Below are positions 30,216 to 41,644 of a stretch of 64,000 bases of DNA, one piece after another (the stretch's first letter is position 1; the number at the start of each line of letters is the position of its first letter). The translations under genes were made by a program, and so were the position numbers. The notes under the pieces are model-generated. The model worked only from the letters and a program-made list of their open reading frames with translations, made no database searches and had not been told where the DNA came from. The DNA is from Flabesymbios commensalis (taxonomy: Eukaryota > Annelida > Polychaeta > Terebellida > Flabelligeridae), in NCBI GenBank assembly GCA_964017125.1, contig OZ024905.1, positions 39,846,869 to 39,910,868 on the forward strand. The letters are read 5' to 3'.

Positions 30216-31528
30216 GTGCATGAACGTCATCGAAATGTAGAGCGTACCTTGTCCGACGAAAAACAATAATAAAATTATAAGCAATAATGTAGACAACTTT
30301 GCACTGACTGGGCTGTTTGTGATCCTATCATAGTCAACATGTAAATATCAAGACAGGTGATACTGACATTTGGACAAAGTTCACAACGATGAAGATTATA
30401 ATTAATAGCTTGGTTTTCTTTCAGTTTTCGCCCTCCTCGAGACCCGACATTTATTCCTCATTATAATACGTTGACTTTTCTGAGGTTTAATCATATCCAT
30501 GACTGTTGTACTGTATGTCAGCTCTGGTTACACCAGTCATCTTGAATAGATAAACGTCAAATACACAAAATACAGAATATACATCACAGGTGGGAATAGC
30601 TCTCAGCGCCAAATAGCTCGTTTATTTATTGAAAATTGAAAACAAACCTGCGAATCAATGAAAATCAACGAAAAGATGACAAATATTTGGAATATAATGC
30701 GTGTCATTAGAGCTAAAATCCGCGAGTCAATCGTGCTTTTTTACAAGGAGATACCGTCTTTGTCCCAGCTCCATCCATTTTGAATCTGATCCACGCCATT
30801 TTTGAACTCGTTTCTATATATTTTGTCATGCGGCGGTAATCGGTTGTCTGTGCAATAATTATTATCCAATACATTCTAATATTTTGATAAAATGTGTTTC
30901 GAACCCTTTTCGTACTCTTGACTTCTCACTCAATCATATTACAAATTAGCTGTCCTGGTGCCACGACAAGCAATTTTTTTTCTACAATAAGCCTACATTG
31001 GCGTAGTTCTGACAAACTACTGAGCTCACAGAATTACCAATGATGACGTACATTGTGAACAATCTGCCACCGTGTTTCCAAAGTTTTGAAAAGCAAATTA
31101 ATTGATTTGAAAATGAAGAAAAACTACCTCAAATATGTTTTAGTATATTATGCAAATTGAGAAAAAAAAATACTGAACTAATACAATATTTCATCCGGAT
31201 GATAAAATCAGTTACTGATCACCCGTCATCTCATTGTCATTTTGTCATTCAAATGGGGATATAATTACATAGAGGAGAGTGTCAAACCATAATCTTCAAG
31301 TGTGTTGAACATTCTACCATTGTATGTGAACTTAATACACCCGTCTCATTACATGATGATGCAGCCGTGGAAAAAACAAATGAATGATATGGTTTAAAAT
31401 GCTTGTTTTCTATTTGCACTGGTCATTCTAAAGAAAGCAATTACTTTAAAGTAAATTCAAATTGAGCTAACATCGTCGGTAAAACACAGCAAAGTTAAGT
31501 GCAGGTAATACGATACGTCACGTCTGTA
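30216..31528. other. No feature supported
   Basis: AT-rich DNA, no gene or repeat family recognised. Confidence 0.4.
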
Positions 31529-31622
31529 TCCCAGCAAACAAGGACCATTGACTCAGCGTTGTTTTAATGCTGGCCCAGCGTTTGCAACGTTGGTCAAACA
31601 ATAAAATAACACTGGTTGCTGG
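31529..31622. mobile_element. Family A foldback
   Basis: CCCAGCAAACAAGG, GTTTTAATGCTGGCCCAGCG, turn TTTGCAACG, TTGGTCAAACAATAAAATAA, GTTGCTGG. A second degraded half follows to about 31690. Confidence 0.65.
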
Positions 31623-31796
31623 TATGTTGGTTGTTTAGTGTTTGACCGCAGTATGCGACGTTTGCAGGCAATAACACATTGAGCGGTAAGGTATCTAAAT
31701 AGAATTTCCACCCAGCAAATTATCACGATTTATTCAATCGGAGGGTGAATATTTGTAAATCGTTCAGGTCGGAGACTCTCTACACCGTAACTCTTT

Positions 31797-32006
31797 CAGT
31801 GCAGGGATCGATTTTAGACGTCAGAATCTGACGTCTCTAGACGTCAGATTCTGACGTCTAAAGTCGATCCATGCACTGAAAGAGTAAACATATTTATAAT
31901 GGACCCAGAACACATTCAAATGAAGCAGAAAGAGCAAGACATTTGTAATGATTTCAAAAATTGATCTATGGTTGCTATAACATTATGTCAGCGCTTTAAT
32001 GGTTAG
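31797..32006 (+). mobile_element. Family C MITE, worn ends
   Basis: CTCTTTCAGTGCAGGGATCG, a strong hairpin (TTAGACGTCAGAATCTGACG and its mirror around TCTCTAGACG), internal end GCACTGAAAGAG, body, right end TCAGCGCTTTAATGG. Confidence 0.8.
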
Positions 32007-32197
32007 GAGTGTGATTTAGAGTGCTAAAGACTGGAATAAACACGGCTGTCGCGGTGATAGGTGCTTGGCAGGTTAATCCTGGGTTGGTTGGAAGTCCCGC
32101 ACCGGCTGGATAGATCCGGAGATCAGGCTCCACACGTGGTCTGCATGTATATAGGCTAAGACGACCCCACTAGCACCTGCGGTGCTAGATAAGGGGA

Positions 32198-32425
32198 CGT
32201 GGCGCAATGGTTAGAGCGCCTGACTGCCTCGCCAGTAATGAATGCGTCCCGGTTTCGAACCCCGCTGTTCCCGTGTGGGGTTTTCTGAGAAGCAGCATTG
32301 TTTCTCCCTTCTCAATGTGACTAGGCGATCACGTTAATGGCGACCTCGTCGAGTTAAGGTTGAGACCAGTGTATCTACGCTAATTTCGCGCAGGGCCTCG
32401 CGCCGCGCGCTCCTCACACCTACAG
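32198..32425 (+). mobile_element. SINE-2: tRNA-derived head plus unrelated body
   Basis: GGGGACGTGGCGCAATGGTT starts a tRNA-like head with A box TGGCGCAATGGTTAGAGCGC and B box GGTTTCGAACCCC. The 7-bp acceptor pairs with CTGTTCCC-type sequence at 32266-32272 if G-U pairs are allowed. Anticodon and T stems do not pair properly, so it is not a working tRNA gene. The body (TGACTAGGCGATCACGTTAA) recurs in part at 12364. The 3' end is uncertain. Confidence 0.65.
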
Positions 32426-32447
32426 TGCTGAATTAATCTTAGGATTG

Positions 32448-32611
32448 TTTCGTCTATCAGAGACTGATCCCACAAAGAATCTTAATCTTATCTTTCTCTA
32501 AATTCCATTAGAAAAGTTATTATCATCTTAACTTTTCCAATGAAAATGAGAGAAAGTGAAGATAATCCTAATATTGAGATTCTTAGTGGGATGAGCCCCT
32601 GATAGACGAAA
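32448..32611. mobile_element. Inverted-repeat element, about 164 bp
   Basis: TTTCGTCTATCAGAGACTGA and TGAGCCCCTGATAGACGAAA form the ends. TCCCACAAAGAATCTTAATC mirrors GATTCTTAGTGGGA, and TTTCTCTAAATTCCATTAGA mirrors TCCAATGAAAATGAGAGAAA. Long foldback with scattered mismatches. Confidence 0.75.
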
Positions 32612-33278
32612 AATTATGAGCCGAAATTTTCCCTATCAAAAACTCTACTCTTGATATGGCCCTGAAGCCTGCGTTGACCGCGTGGTTTTCAGATTATTTA
32701 CCATATGCGTATTTACTGAGTGTAAGCCCGCTGAACCTGCCTGTCTGGCTAACACCACGACATACATGTAGCACCAGTAGCTAGGTCTATTAGATGTAAT
32801 TACAGTACTTGGTGCTGCGTCTATATTAAAAGTATCAAATTTGAAACCGTCTACGTGATTCTTTTTGTGGTTGACTTTATGGAGGGAGAGCGGGGGATCG
32901 CTGATCAACACCTCCCCCCCCCCCCCCCACACACACACACAATCAATTCACCAATATCTTGGTCTGGTGGTCCACTGACGCTTTGTTATGAAAGTATATA
33001 TAGGACTATTATAATTATTATTAAAATTGTAACTGCACTGAGCACTCTGTATCAGACAGTGTAGATGTAGAAATTACCTATGTGGCCAGTTATATAGTCA
33101 GAGCTTGGTCTCTGTCACCACCTAACACTGGGAAACAATCTACGAATTAATGCGAGTCGTGGTTCATTTAGTTCAGTCTTCTCATTCGTCGATCTACATC
33201 ATGAGATCTGCCCCACAAAATGTCTGCTTGTGACTTTTGACAGACAAGCGGTCAGACAGACGTGAGTTTTGAGTGGTA
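32612..33278. other. No gene; C run and short (CA)n at about 32914-32940
   Basis: The homopolymer and dinucleotide run are the only structured sequence seen. Confidence 0.4.
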
Positions 33279-33530
33279 TTAACCCTTTAAGCCCTCACGA
33301 TGCATTAAAGCATCATTTTACATCCCTGAAAACAGACTTAATTTTCCTACAACCAAGGGTTTTAGAACCAAAATTTACATGAAACTGGTTTACTAATACG
33401 TGGTAATTTTCTTTAATTTTTAAACCACATCAAATCATCCTCATTCACTACAAGTTGAGAATTGCGACAGCAATTCGCGGCTTGTAGTGGATGAAGATGA
33501 CAATGGTAAACTCAGGCTTGAAAGGGTTAA
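33279..33530 (+). mobile_element. Family E MITE, full length
   Basis: TTAA-CCCTTTAAGCCCTCACG...CAGGCTTGAAAGGG-TTAA. Hairpin ATTCACTACAAGTTGAGAAT, loop TTGCGACAGCAA, GCGGCTTGTAGTGGATGA. Same length as the copy at 19967. Confidence 0.9.
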
Positions 33531-33640
33531 ACACCGTTGTGTACGTATTGACCGAGGCGGAGCAAAGTAACACAAACCTTTTACAGTAATTAAATGGAAA
33601 CGGCAGATCCTCCTTCATCATCAAGAAAAGATTGAAAACA

Positions 33641-35300
33641 GTGACAGACAGTAGGCTATTATGACGTGAGAGCTCTAGAGGTGAAAGGGTTGATCTTGTC
33701 ATCAGCTGAGATCTAACAGTGACAGACCGTAGGCTATTATGACGTGAGAACTCTAGAAGGGAAAGGGTTGATCTTGTCATCGGCTGAGATGTAACAGTGA
33801 CAGACAGTAGGCTATTATGACGTGAGAGCTCTAGAGGTGAAAGGGTTGATCTTGTCATCAGCTGAGATGTAACAGTGACAGACAGTAGGCTATTATGACG
33901 TGAGAGCTCTAGAGGTGAAAGGGTTGATCTTGTCATCGGCTGAGATCTAACAGTGACAGACAGTAGGCTATTATGACCTGAGAGCTCTAGAGGTGAAAGG
34001 GTTGATCTTGTCATCGGCTGAGGTCTAACAGTGACAGACAGTAGGCTATTATGACGTGAGAGCTCTAGAAGTGAAAGGGTTGATCTTGTCATCGGCTGAG
34101 ATGTAACAGTGACAGACAGTAGGCTATTATGACGTGAGAGCTCTAGAGGTGAAAGGGTTGATCTTGGCATCGGCTGAGATCTAACAGTGACAGACAGTAG
34201 GCTATTATGACGTGAGAGCTCTAGAAGTGAAAGGGTTGATCTTGTCATCGGCTGAGATGTAACAGTGACAGACAGTAGGCTATTATGACGTGAGCGCTCT
34301 AGAGGTGAAAGGGTTGATCTTGTCATCGGCTGAGATGTAACAGTGACAGACAGTAGGCTATTATGACGTGAGAGCTCTAGAGGTGAAAGGGTTGATCTTG
34401 TCATCGGCTGAGATCTAACAGTGACAGACCGTAGGCTATTATGACGTGAGAACTCTAGAAGGGAAAGGGTTGATCTTGTCATCGGCTGAGATGTAACAGT
34501 GACAGACAGTAGGCTATTATGACGTGAGAGCTCTAGAGGTGAAAGGGTTGATCTTGTCATCGGCTGAGATCTAACAGTGACAGACAGTAGGCTATTATGA
34601 CGTGAGAGCTCTAAAAGTGAAAGGGTTGATCTTGTCATCGGCTGAGATGTAACAGTGACAGACAGTAGGCTATTATGACGTGAGCGCTCTAGAGGTGAAA
34701 GGGTTGATCTTGGCATCGGCTGAGATCTAACAGTGACAGACAGTAGGCTATTATGACGTGAGAGCTCTAGAAGTGAAAGGGTTGATCTTGGCATCGGCTG
34801 AGAAGTAACAGTGACAGACAGTAGGCTATTATGACGTGAGAACTCTAGAAGGGAAAGGGTTGATCTTGTTATCGGCTGAGATGTAACAGAGACAGACAGT
34901 AGGCTATTATGACGTGAGAGCTCTAGAAGGGAAAGGGTTGATCTTGGCATCGGCTGAGAAGGAACAGTGACAGACAGTAGGCTATTATGACGTGAGAACT
35001 CTAGAAGTGAAAGGGTTGATCTTGTCATCAGCTGAGAGGTAACAGTGACAGACAGTAGGCTATTATGACGTGAGAGCTCTAGAAGTGAAAGGGTTGATCT
35101 TGTCATCAGTTGAGATGTAACATTGACAGACAGTAGTCTATTATGACGTGAGAGCCCTGGAGGTGAAAGGGTTGATCCTATCATCGGCTGAGATGTAACA
35201 TAGACAGATAGTAGGCTATTATGATGTGAGAGCTTTAGAGGTGAAAGGGCTGATCTTGTCGTCGACTGAGATGGAACAGTGACAGACAGTAGGCTATTAT
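33641..35300. repeat. 78-bp minisatellite, about 21 units
   Basis: Unit landmarks: GTGACAGACAGTAGGCTATT, ATGACGTGAGAGCTCTAGAG, GTGAAAGGGTTGATCTTGTC, ATCGGCTGAGATCTAACA. Units are about 90-95% alike in the middle and more divergent at the right end (35100-35280). Because 78 is a multiple of three, the minus strand stays open for 626 codons (33448-35328) as a 26-residue repeat, but variants are mostly amino-acid-changing and the frame runs on into the E MITE. I treat it as non-coding. Confidence 0.92.
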
Positions 35301-35385
35301 AACACACATCAGGAGAGAAGATCATCACTCCTTACTTGCTCAATCACCTACATTACAATTACCCGAAATACAGCAAACCCTGTCA

Positions 35386-35488
35386 TAGCAAACACCAGAC
35401 GTCTACTCAATGCTGGTTTAATGCTGGGACAGCTTCTGCGATGCTGAGCCAGCATTAAACCAGCATTGGGTCGACGTCACGTGTTTCC
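35386..35488. mobile_element. Family A foldback, good copy
   Basis: AGCAAACACCAGACGTCTAC, CAATGCTGGTTTAATGCTGG, turn TTCTGCGATG, then GCCAGCATTAAACCAGCATT and GTCGACGTCACGTGTTT. Confidence 0.8.
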
Positions 35489-36002
35489 TTTGACGTAACC
35501 TTGGGGCTTCCACACACCTCAAGAACTGTCCCCCATTCCTTAAGACGCAACGATAATCTTAAACAATCAGTGCGATGTGGCCACTCCCACCAATACAATT
35601 TTAATTTTGTCGAGCTCCGTTGCGTCGGAAGCTGTCGTCAAGACTGAACATGCTCAGTCTTAGTCGTGACACGTTTTAGCCGTCGCAGACAGTCGTTACG
35701 GTGTCCTGCGACGCGATCGTAATTTTGCTTCCGGTACACCCACTAGGGGGCCTACACGGTCACCACAGCATCGCTGTTATAGCTTATGACGCCAAGTCAG
35801 TAACAGCAGAGCTTGTTCATGAACAATCTCTGGTAACAGTGTTCCTGGTGTGACATGATGTCGTCGTAGAACCAGCTTGTCTGCGATTTGCCACAACCTG
35901 CCACGATGGTCGCGTTTTAAATTAAGCAATCGCGGCGAGTCGTGTGGGAGCCTTAGACTGCACATTACATGGTCAGCGAATTTGGCACTGAAAAACAGAA
36001 TC
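35489..36002. other. GC-richer unassigned segment
   Basis: Contains several short self-complementary words, for example GACTGAACATGCTCAGTC at 35642-35659, and a TCGCGGCGAGTCG stretch at 35928-35941. It may be an unrecognised transposon fragment. The 75-codon minus-strand frame (35777-36004) has no known motif. Confidence 0.35.
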
Positions 36003-36183
36003 AAGCGAGCTGAGTAAAACTTAAAATTTGGATGTAAATTTATTTATAATTCTATTTATATTTTTTACTGTTCTAGATTAAAATATAAATTTAGAAGCGA
36101 GCAAAATAAGTAAAATTAAAATATAAAATCGTTTATAAATGTATTTATATGTTTTACTGTGTAAAATTAAATATAAATTTAAG
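36003..36183. repeat. Tandem duplication of an AT-rich unit (about 90 bp)
   Basis: AAGCGAGC...AGTAAAACTTAAAATTT...TTATATTTTTTACTG...TTAAAATATAAATTTA is followed by a second version starting GAAGCGAGCAAAATAAGTAA and ending AAATTAAATATAAATTTA. Confidence 0.6.
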
Positions 36184-36368
36184 CTTTCACAGTCTATTTT
36201 TCAAGCGAGCCCATATTGTGTTCTGATAATAAATTGGTAACAACAATCAACGTATATATAGCTACATTTTTAATGAGCAAAATACAGCCACAGATAGATT
36301 TTCTTAATTTTATAAACTTAATAAAAAACGCCCCCAACCGCTTCGCAAGCGAATCTATTTCAAAACTG

Positions 36369-36484
36369 TCTCCGCAAACACAAGATGCTGAACCAATGTT
36401 AGTATAATGCTGACCCACCGTCTGCGATGCTGGCCCACCATTATACTAGCATTGATCTAGCACATTGTGTCTCCAATCGCTGGG
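36369..36484. mobile_element. Family A foldback
   Basis: CGCAAACACAAGATGCTGAA, TTAGTATAATGCTGACCCAC, turn GTCTGCGATG, GGCCCACCATTATACTAGCA, CATTGTGTCTCC. Confidence 0.75.
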
Positions 36485-36654
36485 TGTTACAATGTCTTAT
36501 AATGTTGTCAAGTAAATCAAACAACAATAACGGTTTACCTGAAAGTAAGCAGTTTGTGTATGTTTACGTCTGCATTGCATAATAGGCCTTTTAATATAAT
36601 ATGGGTTCGTATTATTCGTGTTAGGGTTCTGAACATTTACAGTGATCTATTTTC

Positions 36655-36870
36655 TCGAAAACCTCCCGATTCCCCAAATCATAATTTTATATCCCTAAAA
36701 AAATACATCATTTTCAACACAAAATGTTTTTAGAACGGAAAATCGCACGAAGGTGTGTTAAGAATATTTGACGATTTGGCTCATTTCTCACCCACTTCAA
36801 GTCATTTTCATCTACTACAATTCGCGGCTTGTAGTGGATGAAGATGTAAAATACAGCTTGAAAAAGTTAA
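36655..36870 (+). mobile_element. Family E MITE, worn
   Basis: ATATCCCTAAAAAAATACAT and CACCCACTTCAAGTCATTTT follow E order. The hairpin has lost its loop (TCTACTACAATTCGCGGCTT). It ends ACAGCTTGAAAAAG-TTAA. Confidence 0.7.
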
Positions 36871-37581
36871 TGAGCGTTGCGATTGAGCCGTAGATGAAGA
36901 TGTACGGACGATAGACGCACGTCAGCATCTGAGGAGTCAGATAATCTCAAGTAAATCCTTTGCTCGGCAGATGAACCATTTTATTGCTTGGAAAGGTTGC
37001 GACAGTCTGGTGATCTGTACACCGCCATGTATTATACCTCATTAGGGACGACACTCACAGGGGGAATTCAATGAGGATTAGATGGTGGGTTTTGATAGGA
37101 TCATGCTGGTCTTAAATATATAGGCAGATGTTTTATTGACAACAATAAAAGTAATTATTGATTTATTTGTCAGAGAGTTAAATTTGGGTGTGTGCGATTT
37201 TCTCAAAATTAAGAACATATAAGATAAACATAATGATATCAGATGTTAAGTAAAACATTGTCATCACTGCAGTCATCATGTTAATATTTTGCTCGAACCA
37301 AATTAGTTGGAACGAGAGGATATTGCTGTCAGAAGAATACACAAGGGAGTTTTGTTAGAATGGAGTCTGTTCTAGTTATTCTGAGCTATTCTTGCAAATC
37401 GGCGTCGTCGGCACAGTACTGGGTTTATCTCAGGCATTGGTCCAGCATCGATTCAAAAGCCTGGCGGCATCTTCTTCCGGTACAGACAGGAAGTCATCCC
37501 GCAGAATAACAACAACCTAAGAAACCGGCCAATCTAGATTGTCAGTCACCCACGCCTCCTCCACTTTTCCAGATGAGCAGC
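36871..37581. other. No feature supported
   Basis: No gene. A short A-like word (CAGGCATTGGTCCAGCATCG) lies at about 37432-37451. Confidence 0.4.
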
Positions 37582-37830
37582 TTAACCCTACAGCTACAGT
37601 GCGGGGACCGACTTTATACGTCAGATTCTGACGTCAGTAGACGTCAGCGTCTGACGTATAAAGTCAATCCCCGTACTGAAGTAATTTTTTTATAATGGAC
37701 GTAGAGCCATAACATAGGTATCCAAATGAAGCAGACAGACCTACCTAAAACATTTATGATGATTTCAAATTGAAAAACCCCTTTGCTTCTCCATGGTGTA
37801 TACACAAAATATTTCAGTTGTAAGGGCTAA
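37582..37830 (+). mobile_element. Family C MITE, near full length
   Basis: TTAA-CCCTACAGCTACAGTGC, hairpin (ATACGTCAGATTCTGACGTC and mirror around AGTAGACG), internal end CCCCGTACTGAAG, body, right end TTTCAGTTGTAAGGG-CTAA. Confidence 0.85.
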
Positions 37831-37863
37831 TCCCCCTCAATATCCCTAATCCACAAAACGTCC

Positions 37864-37929
37864 CCTAAGAATTAAAGGGTCGTATCCGCCACTTTACTAA
37901 GTGACAGAGACGACCCTTTAATCGTTAGG
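37864..37929. mobile_element. Family H-like palindrome, copy 3
   Basis: CCTAAGAATTAAAGGGTCGT...CCGCCACTTTACTAAGTGACAG...ACGACCCTTTAATCGTTAGG. The centre matches the GATCTGCCACT...AGTGTCAGAT centre of H, with different outer arms. Confidence 0.7.
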
Positions 37930-37930
37930 T

Positions 37931-38655
37931 CAATAAGCTGACCAACAACCTAATAAAACATTTCTCATTTATCAATCCTATTTCAATAAGTTGATGTTTT
38001 TTCATGCAAAGTCCTATATTCACCCTTTCTGGGAAGAATACAAATCGCAGCTATATATCATGTGGATCTGATATGCCCCACAGAGCTGTATTCTCCGTTG
38101 AGAATATAGTCGAAAATATTGATGAAAACACGAATTCGCCGAAATAAAATACTTAAGCGCAAGTAGTAAAATATGCAAAAGTTTTAAACTATTCTATACG
38201 TCACGCATTACTGATGTTAGACAAATGATAACACTGATCATAGTTATTATATAAAAAAAACTCTAAGAGTACGTTACCCGGCATGACCGGGCCGCCTAAC
38301 TTTGCCGTAGGCCCGGTAACACTGACCGCCATTTCATATACACAGCTAGCTGTGAATATACGTAACTCGGATAGGGGGGCCTATCATACGAATATTTCAA
38401 GGGCCTATGAAAACTTCTCCATTTTCAGCAGGCGTAAACTTGTGATCTTTTCGAACTATTACATTTAAAAAAGGATAACTGTGTCAGAGCCTTAAGATGT
38501 CATCAGGGTAAGAGTACGTGTCACAAAATACAAAAAAAAGCTTGAGAATAATATTGAGAAAACACACACAAAAACATCAAATGAACTGAAAATGATCGCT
38601 CGTGTATAGCTTTGTCCAGCAAACATGAAAAATACATCGCTTTAATCAAAACTAT
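37931..38655. other. No feature supported
   Basis: No recognised gene or repeat. The CCGGGCCGCC...GGCCCGG stretch at 38287-38317 is a short imperfect inverted repeat. Confidence 0.35.
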
Positions 38656-38807
38656 TATTCTGTGAAACTCAATAGCCTTGACCTCTAATGTTTGCACCGA
38701 GTTAGCTAATACAACGAAGTATGTGGAAGAGGATCTCATATATTATTGTTTTTACCGAGTAGCCATTCAAATGGGTTTCCGGTGACGTCACTGTGTTTCA
38801 CAGAATA
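38656..38807. mobile_element. Family J MITE, copy 2
   Basis: Ends TATTCTGTGAAAC and GTTTCACAGAATA are perfect inverted repeats. The interior TCAATAGCCTTGACCTC and GCTAATACAACGAAGTATG matches the copy at 1868, without that copy's end duplication. Confidence 0.8.
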
Positions 38808-39249
38808 TTATGTGCCTGTAAATTTAGTTGAATCACATGGAAAATGCATGACAGAACACATCCAATCATGCCTTAATAAAAATGTAACCATATCCCTGCA
38901 CAATTCTACATCACTAACAACAGTTAGATTCGTTTAGTATCATTATAAAAATATAAGAACATTCACTTATTTATTCATCTCAACATGAATGTGTCGAAAA
39001 ATAAATCTGTGTTACATCGGTAATTCACATATACATTCACAAGTGAACATTAACTCTGATTAAAATGAGAAAAGAGAAAAAATACAAACATACTAGAAAA
39101 CAATAGATGTATACTACAACACAGAAAAAAACATCAGCAGCTGCTATTGCTGGTTGACACGACAAGGCAGTATAACAGAACATCTCATAATACAAATAAA
39201 AAAAACAATATGTTGATAATATAATAATATGTTGGTCTATGTCATTTGG
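38808..39249. other. No feature seen
   Basis: AT-rich DNA. Confidence 0.35.
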
Positions 39250-39322
39250 GCCCAGCAAACATGAGCTGTTAAAAAAAATTGACGGTGGCCCAACATTAAA
39301 ACACAATTATTTTAACATCTCG
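39250..39322. mobile_element. Family A, collapsed copy
   Basis: CCCAGCAAACATGAGCTGTT then GACGGTGGCCCAACATTAAA and TTTTAACATCTCGG. Most of the left arm is missing. Confidence 0.55.
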
Positions 39323-39376
39323 GTATTAGATCGTATTAGAAGTAACCCAAACGACATCAAAACCACAATCTGCAAT

Positions 39377-39485
39377 CCCAGTAAACACGAGACGCTGAGC
39401 CAATGCTGGTTCAAGGCTGGTCCATCGTCTACGACGCTGGCCCAAAATTAAACCAACATTGGCTGAACGTCTCAGGATTTCTGGG
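39377..39485. mobile_element. Family A foldback, good copy
   Basis: CCCAGTAAACACGAGACGCT, CAATGCTGGTTCAAGGCTGG, turn CGTCTACGACG, CCCAAAATTAAACCAACATT, CGTCTCAGGATTTCTGGG. Confidence 0.85.
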
Positions 39486-39711
39486 AGATGAAAAAGACAA
39501 ATGAAGCATTGTATGAGTATTTGATTGTTTCTAGTGACTGGACCTACCTGCTGTGTCCCCAGTATCTGTAGTACCTAAAACAGAAATGAAGGCATACATC
39601 TTTGACACAATGCTAATTGGCATGCGAGGGTCATGCAGGTGATTCAACTAGAAACTAGTGACCTCTACCTGCAAATACTGCTACACTACTCCTCTCATGA
39701 GACATTGAAAA

Positions 39712-39747
39712 GACGTATCTGCCACTTATTGATGTGGGAGATACGTC
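39712..39747. repeat. Family H-like hairpin, copy 4
   Basis: GACGTATCTGCCAC, TTATTGAT, GTGGGAGATACGTC. Outer arms are poorly paired. Confidence 0.55.
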
Positions 39748-39853
39748 ATTTCGTCCTGAGGGGACATAGACCTACTATTTTGTGTCACAGCAAAGATTTT
39801 GCATGCTGAGTGATGTTGGTTTTTCATTGTTTTCGTGGACATCTAGGTGTTCT

Positions 39854-39960
39854 ACCAGTAAACATGAGACGTTGACACGATGTTGGATTAATGTTGGTCC
39901 GACGTCGTAGACGGTGGGCCAACATTAATTCTACATTAGGTCAATGAATCGTGTTTGCTG
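39854..39960. mobile_element. Family A foldback
   Basis: CCAGTAAACATGAGACGTTG, GTTGGATTAATGTTGGTCCG, turn CGTCGTAGACG, GGGCCAACATTAATTCTACA, ATCGTGTTTGCTG. Confidence 0.8.
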
Positions 39961-40455
39961 AGCTATAGTAGGATTTGCTGTGATTTGTACAAGAATGCGG
40001 GCTACGTTATACCACACATGGTGCTACTCAGGTCAAAGAGTCACTTGAAACGAGAAATATTTTATTCTGACTCCTGCTGTGATAAAATGCCAATGAGAAA
40101 TGTTTGAAGTATGGCAACCAGAGTTGACGAGTGAGCGTATTTTTTTCAAACACACATCAGGGTGCCAATTTCATCCCGAATAAAAATGTTATAATTGTTA
40201 GCTATATCGGCATAGTTAGCAAAAAATAATGCATCTAATCGTGTAATATGTAATCATTTTAATAAAGAATTATAATAAAAATAAAAATAAAACAATGTAT
40301 TTTCAATAATTTATCATGGACACAGCAACCTACTTTTTTAATAAACTGATAACAGGTGATTGTTATGCACAGTGCACTATGACGAGCCGATTACTATAGA
40401 GCTAATAGCTTTAACATGTATTATTAACATTTCTATTGAATTATTACTTTAAACA

Positions 40456-40660
40456 CACATAACTATAAAAAATATATATATAAAAGGATTCTAACGCAAA
40501 TGAAATATGCAAACGTGATACTTTTTTGGAGTCTGTTCTACAGTGGTTACCACATAACTATAAAAAAAAAACATGATAAAAAATGATTCTAAAATCAAAT
40601 GAAATATGTTAACGTGATACTTTTTCTTGAATCTATTCTACAGTGGTCACCACATAACTA
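40456..40660. repeat. Direct duplication of a unit of about 100 bp
   Basis: CATAACTATAAAAAA...GATTCTAA...CAAATGAAATATG...AACGTGATACTTTTT...TCTACAGTGG is followed by a second version with the same words. The third occurrence of CACCACATAACTA marks its end. Confidence 0.7.
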
Positions 40661-41422
40661 CAATCTAGGACATCACAGTAAATGATGATATTATATATAG
40701 CCCACGTGGTTTTATCACATATGATAAGTTGACATAAATTTGAACACTTCTCTGTCAGGTCTGACCAAAGACTTAATAAATTAAGATTACCTGGAAGAAA
40801 GCTGGCTATTTCATAAAATGATGAGTGCTAATTTATAATGCCAAAAATTATATACCAAGAAATAATAAAATAGTATGTTAAACAACATCCAATTATTGTT
40901 ATCGTGGTTAGTAGTGCATCAAATGCGCATAAGTAAACAAAAAAATCGTTTTAAATTTAAAAAAGATCTCATATACTGCAGTCAAGTAGGAGGGCTAATC
41001 TTAGTAGGATAGAATTAATGTTCTCTTCCACAATTGAACTATAAATAATAAAGGCAATATTTATTTGTTGAAAATTTGCAACGCAATGCCACCAAAATTA
41101 CCTATGTCGTATTTGTAAAAAACATAATTAACCGAGGTAAATTTGGACCACACAAAAGAATAGGAAGTGAGATTACAAAATGCGTATTATATACATAACA
41201 TAATGTTTGCTAAAACATCATGATGTGCGCATATAGTATACATCTAAATGATTATCAAACCAAGTAAGGCATGTAATGTAGCAGTAATAGTAACAGTGTA
41301 ATCAGCCACAATGAAGTGTTGATAATTGTGACCTGTAATAAAAATGGCGTTAAATTTTTACAGACATCATTGCAATAATATTTTACATAGCATAGCATAT
41401 CGCCACGTTTACACTGCGCTAG
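40661..41422. other. AT-rich DNA, no feature
   Basis: Nothing supported. Confidence 0.4.
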
Positions 41423-41644
41423 CCTTTAAAGCGTTACATTCAAAATGCAAATTTTCACCCACTTGAAGTTGTGTGTCGCGGTAGCGACACACAACTTCAA
41501 GTGGGTAAAAATTACTCATATTTGTTTGATTTGAGACCAAATATTTTTAAATATTCATGTTTAAACACGCATTTCTATCTCAATAACAGTGCTTTCATCG
41601 GCTAATAAAACGGATTAAAAACGACTTAGCGCTTTGAGGGTTAA
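41423..41644 (+). mobile_element. Family B2 MITE, best copy
   Basis: Left end CCTTTAAAGCG and right end CGCTTTGAGGG-TTAA. The hairpin CACCCACTTGAAGTTGTGTG, loop TCGCGGTAGCGA, CACACAACTTCAAGTGGG is perfect. The body has TTTAAACACGCATTTCTATC and GGCTAATAAAACGGATT. Confidence 0.85.

Noticed and set aside
32198-32275. A genuine tRNA gene
   Set aside because: Acceptor pairing is fair, but anticodon and T stems do not form. It is better explained as a SINE head.
33448-35328. 626-codon minus-strand open frame as a repeat protein gene
   Set aside because: The frame exists because the repeat unit is 78 bp. It runs into an E MITE and shows no signal peptide, domain or silent-change bias.
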